A stretch of 64,000 nucleotides of DNA, from positions 158,107,741 to 158,171,740 of the forward strand of contig CM041465.1 of the NCBI GenBank assembly GCA_023213395.1, given 5' to 3'. This document shows, in pieces, positions 58,260-64,000 of the stretch (the stretch's first letter is position 1; every line of letters starts with the position of its first letter). The stretch is from Cycas panzhihuaensis (lineage: Eukaryota; Cycadophyta). Under the pieces are notes generated by a model, which had not been told where the DNA came from, made no database searches, and saw nothing but the letters and a program-made list of their open reading frames with translations. The position numbers and the translations under genes were made by a program.

Positions 58260-59690
58260 TTTATCAAAAAACTTTATTACATATAAGGTATTCTTTTTAA
58301 AGAAATGACACACTTATGATATAAAATTTTGAATATACTTTTGAAGTATAATGATGAATAAGAAAACTTTCAATAATTATGCGTTTAAAGTAAATTATAA
58401 GGTAGGAATATAACAAAGATCTTTTTCACTTATACAAAGCTGAAATAAATTTTTGATAACAAAATATAAAGATTTTTCAACCTTTAAATTTTCAAGTGAG
58501 TAAATATAAAACTTTAATGCAAGAAAAATGACTTTCCTTTTTAGTATATAAAAAACGTTGCTTTGAGAAAGATATATATAGTTGAAAAAATGAAATATAT
58601 GTATGTATATTTTTAGTTGCTTTATGAATAATTTATTTTACTAAACAACTTAAAAATGCTTATATGAAGGTCAAGTAGAAACCTTAAACATATATTATGA
58701 ACCACCAATGAGAAATAAAATTGAATTTTCTTAAAAAGTTTGTAGGGCAAGCCTATTAGGATGTACTTGTATGCTCAACTTTGATAGTTTGAAAACTATA
58801 CTAAACAACGTAAGAATAACTTAAAATTGTACCAATATGTAGATTAATAAAGTATGAATCCAATGGAACTAACCGTTTTGAAAACGGGTTCCAATAAGTC
58901 AAGATTTAAATGATACAAAGATACAGACCTCCTTTTAAGGCCTAACAGGATCAGGGAGCTAAAAAATGCATAAAATTGCTAATAAAAACTTTAGAAAGTG
59001 TTGAAAATTGATCAAATATATTTTTTAAAACTATTAAATATATGTTTGGTTGAAGGATTTTGAAAAAATATATATGAAAAAATGTGAAAAATGACAGATT
59101 GAGGCTATTAGGTAGTCCAAATTTAATAGATTTGAAAATAAGTAAAAACACCTTAAAACGGATGAAAAACTATGTCAATTCGAAGGGGAATGAGTCAGCT
59201 TCCCAACGAAGCTGGCGTAATTAAATTTGGATGTCAAACAGAAAAGTTATAGTAAAAATAGTAAGAAGTACCTTTATGTAAAAATGTTTAAAAAAATGCT
59301 AAAAAGCACTAAAATGTCAATTTCAATAATTAAAATAATAGTCAAAATAAATTCTAAAAAATAAAATAAAATATGAGTTTTGAAGTTTGTGGAACTAGAT
59401 CAATGTAGAACAAATTTGGGCTGAAAATAGTTTTCAGGTAATAAAATACAGTCAGTTCAAAAAATATTTTTGTAAAAAATTGAAAACAGGCTGAAAAAAG
59501 GGTTGATTGACTTTAAAACAACTAAAACAGGGTCAAATCTGTACCAAATTGGTCATATGAATAGTAGAAATTGATCTACAGAAATTTTTTAATCTAATGG
59601 AGGTGGTTTCGTCAGAAACCGATGCTCCAGCAAAGAGTTATGGTAAAAAAACGCCAATAACCCTATGTAAAATGAAAAAAAAAAAAAATG
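58260..59690 (-). other. Leader of element J
   Basis: Noncoding, aligns in reverse over its whole length with 47905-48990 of element G (for example TTTCTGACGAAACC and AACTTTTCTGTTT words occur in both). It separates gag from the captured fragments. Confidence 0.75.
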
Positions 59691-59997
59691 TTTATAAAAA
59701 AATGAAAAGCCCCTTTAAGGATGAATAACGGTAACGTGAGGATTGAATATGACAAGGGGGATAGGAGTCAAGGGTGCTAAGCTCTTTAAACACCTGGATT
59801 TGAAATTATATAGAAAATAATTTAATTTTTTTAAAAACTTTATAAAACTAAAAAATAAAAAATACAAAATAAAGTTTGAATCGCCGCGCCTTGCTACCTG
59901 TCACGCGCCAATGCACAACTCAAAAAAATCTGAATCAACGAATTGATCACATAAAGACGAGAGGCAGATCAATATATATGTGTCATGCACAATAAAT

Positions 59998-60097
<100 letters not shown>

Positions 60098-60237
60098 GAA
60101 TGAAAGCGCTGTTATAGCTGTAAAATCGCTTGCGAGCTTTGATTCCAAAGTCACTAGCTGTGAGCTTCGATTCCGAGGCGTATCTTGCATTTGGATTTCT
60201 TGGTCTTTGCAAGCATCGTGATTTTGCTCTTTTCAGC

Positions 60238-60351
60238 AAGCTTGAATGAAACTTCTGTTCATACCCTTGATGATCTTATTCTTCCAGTGGCTGATCTGAA
60301 AGTTAATGAGGGAAGTATGGATGAAAAGGAAACTTCAAATTATGTTGTATA
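60238..60351 (+). pseudogene. Unrecognised coding-like stretch before the HDAC fragment
   Basis: An open frame reads TSVHTLDDLILPVADLKVNE and GSMDEKETSNYVV then stops; related-looking acidic text continues in the same frame past two stops to about 60510. Codon-like composition suggests a third captured exon or more of the same gene. I do not recognise the family. Confidence 0.35.
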
Positions 60352-60632
60352 AATCATAAATCATGATGAGACTTGGCAGTTTCAAAGTCTGTGAAGGGAG
60401 CTTGCAGCCACAATCATCAATGAAGAAACAAATCTGTCAGCCTTAGGAACTGAAGATATGAACGAATCAACCATAGTTTCAGTAGACAATGTTGTGCATG
60501 ATGACACTTAGAGATTGATCTTATCAAGCACTTACATATGGTATGCAAGCTATGGATCAAACTTATGGAAAGCAAGGTTTCTCTGTTATATTCAAGGTGG
60601 TAGGGTGGAAGGCATGGCAAAGGGGCAGATTG

Positions 60633-60854
60633 GCTAAAACTTACAGTTCTATTTATTTCAACGAGGGCTCGTCTGAGTCTGCGTATCTTGCCACAGGGTC
60701 CGTTCTCGAGATATCTGAGAAGGAAGCTTTAGGTGAACTCAATGTAGGTGTTGCAATTGTGAGGCCTCCAGGTCATCATGCAGAGGCTGATAAAGCTATG
60801 GGATTTTGTTTGTTCAATAATATAGCTATTGCAGCACAATACCTTCTCAAGTAG
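60633..60854 (+). pseudogene. Captured fragment of a class II histone deacetylase (HDA5/HDA18-like)
   Basis: 74 codons read YSSIYFNEGSSESAYLATGS, then GELNVGVAIVRPPGHHAEAD and KAMGFCLFNNIAIAAQYLL. This is the conserved N-terminal half of the deacetylase domain of plant RPD3/HDA1 class II enzymes, including the RPPGHHA block with the two catalytic His. The downstream zinc ligands (DWDVHHG region) are absent. No intron interrupts it. It is antisense to element J. The frame is open from 60543 but the text before about 60615 does not look like HDAC. Confidence 0.88.
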
Positions 60855-60857
60855 TAT

Positions 60858-61130
60858 AGACAGGTTGAAAGAGTCTTTGCTGGTAGAACATCCAAGAGTG
60901 ATGCAGATGAGGAGGTCCAAGAGTATCTAGTAAAGTCGAAGGGGCTTTCTTATACTGAAGCCACTTGGGAGAAGGATATAGATATTACTTTTGATCAAGA
61001 TGCAATAGATGAATACAAGGCCCGTGAGGCTACAATGACTGTACAAGGAAAGATGGTGGATGCACAGAGAAAGAAAAGCAAAGTCAGTCTGCGTAGGCTT
61101 GATGAGCAGCCTGAATGGTTGAAAGGAGGA
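60858..61130 (+). pseudogene. Captured fragment of a CHD1-type chromatin remodeller (CHR5-like)
   Basis: 91 open codons, in the same frame as the HDAC fragment and separated from it by one TAG (60855-60857). It reads YRQVERVFAGRTSK, EEVQEYLVKSKGLSYTEATW, EKDIDITFDQDAIDEYKARE, then VQGKMVD and SLRRLDEQPEWLKGG: the second chromodomain and linker just before the SNF2 ATPase of CHD1 proteins. The aromatic W of LVKWKGLSY is Ser. It ends where the ATPase motif DYQLEGLNF should start. No intron seen. Antisense to J. Confidence 0.88.
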
Positions 61131-61133
61131 TGA

Positions 61134-62767
61134 CTAAGTCCGTGGAGGCTAAAAAAGTAAAAGGTTATATGAACGACTATATATGTTAGTTTATAAAAAA
61201 ATACGGCTATATATATGTGCTGAGCATTCATGGAGGAACGACTGAACGTTAAGAACGGTTGAACATTAACTCTTTATATAACTGGGCAAAAGTTCATGGA
61301 GGAAGAACGACTTCCACTAATATGAAGAACGACTGAAAGGAGCAAGGGTATAGTTATCCAGACTAGGCAACGAACATCAGTAGGTAGAGTGGGAGTATTC
61401 AAACTAGGAACTCAACTGCGTGAGTCTGTAACTCAAGCGGGAGCATACAAGGTGAATATTGTGTGAGTCTGTAACCCGTGAGGCGGACAAGGCGATCAGT
61501 TCTTGGGTTGTGGTCAAATTGGACTCTAAAAAAAGATAGCACCTATAAATCCTTGAGTTGAGCTAACTGAACCTTTAACAAAATATTCATTCAAATTATA
61601 AATGATCACAAAATATCATTGGATAGATGCTAATGGAAATGATGGCCAACAGAACAACGGACCTGAAGAAGTTTGGTTCATCTTTTAAATAAGATGATAA
61701 CGGGATCTATGTTTAGCCCGATCACACAAATGCATCAAATAAACTAGATTTTGAAATATATTCACGAAAATACATCAAATAGATAAAATCTATGTATATT
61801 TGTATTAAAAAAAATACACAAAGAACCTGGTAAACTGTGACAGGTTTGTTGTGCAGACTTCTGAGCGAGAGAACATCTTTCACAATAGATGAAACTCTAA
61901 TCCGTCTTCTCTAGTGAACAGATGAGCTTGTCAGGATCTCAACTAGCAGTCATATGCATATGTTTTGCTAGATATGTAAGAAGCTAAATAAGAAAATGAG
62001 CAAAAGTAGCAACTCCAACTTGGCTCTGAAGTCACCCAAGTAAGCTTCAAAAGCTTCTAGTAGATAGATCTGCAGTGTGTTCTTCTCCAAAAAAAAAATT
62101 GAATATGCTCCAAAGATTGTAGATCTATAGAAAACTTGAAAATATAATAAAAAAGTATGATGAAAAATATAGATCTGTAATGAAATACAATAGATTTGAA
62201 CTAGATGTAGTAGAAAATGCTAAAAAACTTGATAACATAAGCAGATCTTAAGCTAAATAATGTAGATCTGACGTGAGTATAGTAGATCTATAGCCAAATA
62301 ATTACATATCTAAACAAATATACTAGAAAATAGTGAAAAAACTTACTGAAATAAGCAGATCTATAGTAAAAAATAGTAGATCTGAGAAAATATTAAATAT
62401 TTGAATAGAAAACAACTGTTAAATATTTATTAAAGTGAGTAGATTTGTAGACTATGTAGCAGATCTGAAGTGAAATGTAGTAGATCTTGAAGAAAACTTG
62501 TATGAGTCTTGCTTGCAACTGAAAACCTTCGTAGATCTGCATAAATCTGAAAAATAGATCTAATAAATATTTATTAAACCATAAATATAACTCAATAATA
62601 ATAATCAAAATCTACTGAAATAATATAGAAAACTTGCTGAAAATTTTCAGAAAATAAATATAGCTAATATATCTTGCTTGTAAGAAAATCTGACGTAGAA
62701 TGCCAGTAAATCCTATTGCTCTTCTTCAAAAAACTTCACCAATAGAGATGCAATAGCCCAAAATCTT
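61134..62767. other. 5' internal segment of element J, noncoding, with short repeated words
   Basis: 61200-61345 repeats GAACGACT and TTCATGGAGGAA words. 61418-61492 has two degenerate units, GTGAGTCTGTAACTCAAGCG and GTGTGAGTCTGTAACCCGTG. 62060-62560 is full of GTAGATCTG-like words. No protein family recognised; probable RNA leader or packaging region. Confidence 0.5.
62060..62560. repeat. Cluster of TAGATCT/CAGATCT words
   Basis: About a dozen copies of (G)(T/C)AGATCT(G/A) spaced about 20-60 bases apart (for example near 62118, 62170, 62244, 62266, 62284, 62357, 62375, 62460, 62483, 62530). Spacing is irregular, so this looks like an eroded tandem repeat. Confidence 0.6.
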
Positions 62768-62781
62768 GCTCTGATACTAAA

Positions 62782-63195
62782 TGAAGGAAAATATACTTAC
62801 AGGAGAACAGGGCAGAACGTATATCAAATAACCATAAACCAATATTGCATCAATACATCAATATATCATAATCACAATAGCATAAAGCATAAAAACATTA
62901 TTGTTCAATCTATTATAGTAGAAATGAGCATTACAAATTTCCAATAAGGAGGTAGTGTCTAGAGACACCAGGGTTGCACACCCCTTAATATTTATAGTTT
63001 GGGGGAGGAGAGAAACTCCTCAACCCCTGAATTTAAAATAATAATGAAATAATGTTAACTTAACTTAAATGAAACTAACTCAACTTACCTTAACTTACCT
63101 TGATATATTGAGCATCACATGTCTAAATTGAAGATGGTGAGATGTACAATCCTAGTTGGAAGGTGGGAGTGGAGTGATGACAATTAACTCTAATA
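62782..63195 (-). repeat. 5' LTR of element J
   Basis: 414 bases, TGAAGGAAAATATACTT to AACTCTAATA on the + strand (the terminal CA has become TA), adjoining the primer site 62768-62779. Confidence 0.93.
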
Positions 63196-64000
63196 ATTAC
63201 TTGCTATGAACTTGAAATTATTAATTCTTCCTTAGCTTGAAATGACTAATCTACCTCCCATTCTAACCTTAAGGGTGGTTTGGGGGGGGCAGTGAATGGG
63301 TGTCCTTACAAGTAAATGTTTAAGGTTTTGAGGTATAAATTTGTTAATAAAGTTATATGTGTTTCTTGGGTGAACCAAGATAATAACTAAGTATTTCTAA
63401 ATAAATCCATGTAACTTTAAGGTGTTGGATCGAGTGAGGTATGTCATTGTTAAGAATAATATTTGAGGGATAACCTCTTCAAAACCTTGTAGATGCTTTA
63501 GAATAATCTTTGTATCACCTTCCCCTTCTACCTTCTCTTCTTCAATAAATTTCAACTCGATGGTATGTAATTGATTCTTATGACATTTATGTATTAAACC
63601 CTACTTATCTACACAATTTAAGTAAAGGCCTTTCTTTTATATGTATTCTTGTTTTGGTTATGATCTTTGTAATATCGGCCTAACTTGTTAGCTCAATCTA
63701 GTTGGGGGAAAGTTTGGATATACAAATGGTGGAATATAGAGACTTAGTTTGACTTTCACAATGGATTGATCTTATCTTCATATATTTTGGCCAACTACAT
63801 CATCTACTTGTATTTCTACTGCCAACTTGTTAATATATAACCAAATAAGCTTTATTGGTAGGAATATATTCTACCATATATACTAGTTTTATGAAAGCCT
63901 TATTTTCCTCTTCTATTGATAGTAATCATTTTAAGTTTGGTAATTCATAATAATAGTCTTCATTTATTATAGCCTCAAACCTTTTTATGAATAGTCAAGT
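63196..64000 (-). pseudogene. gag zinc knuckle and protease start of element H
   Basis: On the - strand near 63640-63560 the text KGLYLNCVDK-stop-GLIHKCHK matches the chromovirus knuckle KGLCF-C-EK---GHKC. It is followed by ELKFIEEEKVEGEGD and, towards 63200, a PR start. The 64000 edge cuts the gag body. Confidence 0.65.

Noticed and set aside
60543-61130. A functional HDAC-chromodomain fusion gene
   Set aside because: The TAG between the parts, the missing zinc-ligand half of the deacetylase, the lost chromodomain Trp and the absence of any promoter or start context argue for captured fragments only.

Overview
The window is plant nuclear DNA made almost entirely of retrotransposons. Evidence: Tat-lineage and chromovirus Ty3/gypsy pol, Ty1/copia pol, a plant-type L1 LINE whose ORF2 ends in an RNase H domain, and initiator-tRNA-Met primer sites (TGGTATCAGAGC type). 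I see no intact host gene, no rRNA or tRNA gene and no CRISPR array. Nearly every coding region carries stops and frameshifts. The species cannot be named from sequence alone; a seed plant is most likely. About 1-12 kb is GC-rich; from about 18 kb on the DNA is very AT-rich.

Layout. (A) 1-~9.66 kb: a Tat-lineage Ty3/gypsy element, + strand, 5' end outside the window: gag, protease (PR), reverse transcriptase (RT), RNase H, integrase (INT), three ~82-bp hairpin repeats, an antisense ORF resembling the plant mobile domain, then a second, archaeal-type RNase H (aRNH). ~9.7-12 kb is noncoding and unassigned. (B) ~12.0-18.05 kb: an L1 LINE on the - strand with both ORFs. (C) 18.05-46.34 kb: a four-deep nest. 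Chromovirus C (+) is split at 21498/44168 by a Tat-like element D that has gag, PR and aRNH but no visible RT or INT. D is split by copia element E (-, 21836-36140, target duplication GTTTT). E is split by a same-family copia F (+, 22260-28391) and also by a solo-LTR-like insert (31094-31740). (D) 46.9-50.1 kb: a copia 3' fragment (-), then a 5'-truncated gag-only LTR element G (+). (E) 50.1-64 kb: chromovirus H (-), running off the right edge. It is split by a coding-free LTR element I (~52.35-55.72 kb) and by gag-only LTR element J (57119-63195, 414-bp LTRs, target duplication ATTAC).

The most interesting object is J. Antisense to it lie two gene fragments joined in one reading frame: part of a class II histone deacetylase (60633-60854) and part of a CHD1-type chromatin remodeller, second chromodomain and linker (60858-61130), separated by one TAG. 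Other notable points: three separate aRNH-type domains in three different elements; an antisense ORF in element A with its own TATA-like box; tandem hairpins after the element A integrase; a same-family inverted copia pair able to give a long fold-back transcript; and a G-run kept at the same internal site in both copia copies.

Nothing here works together as a pathway. The elements are connected by insertion order: C, then D, then E, then F; and H, then I and J. Boundaries given with exact target duplications and equal LTR lengths (E, F, J) are strong. Those of A, B, D, G and I are approximate.
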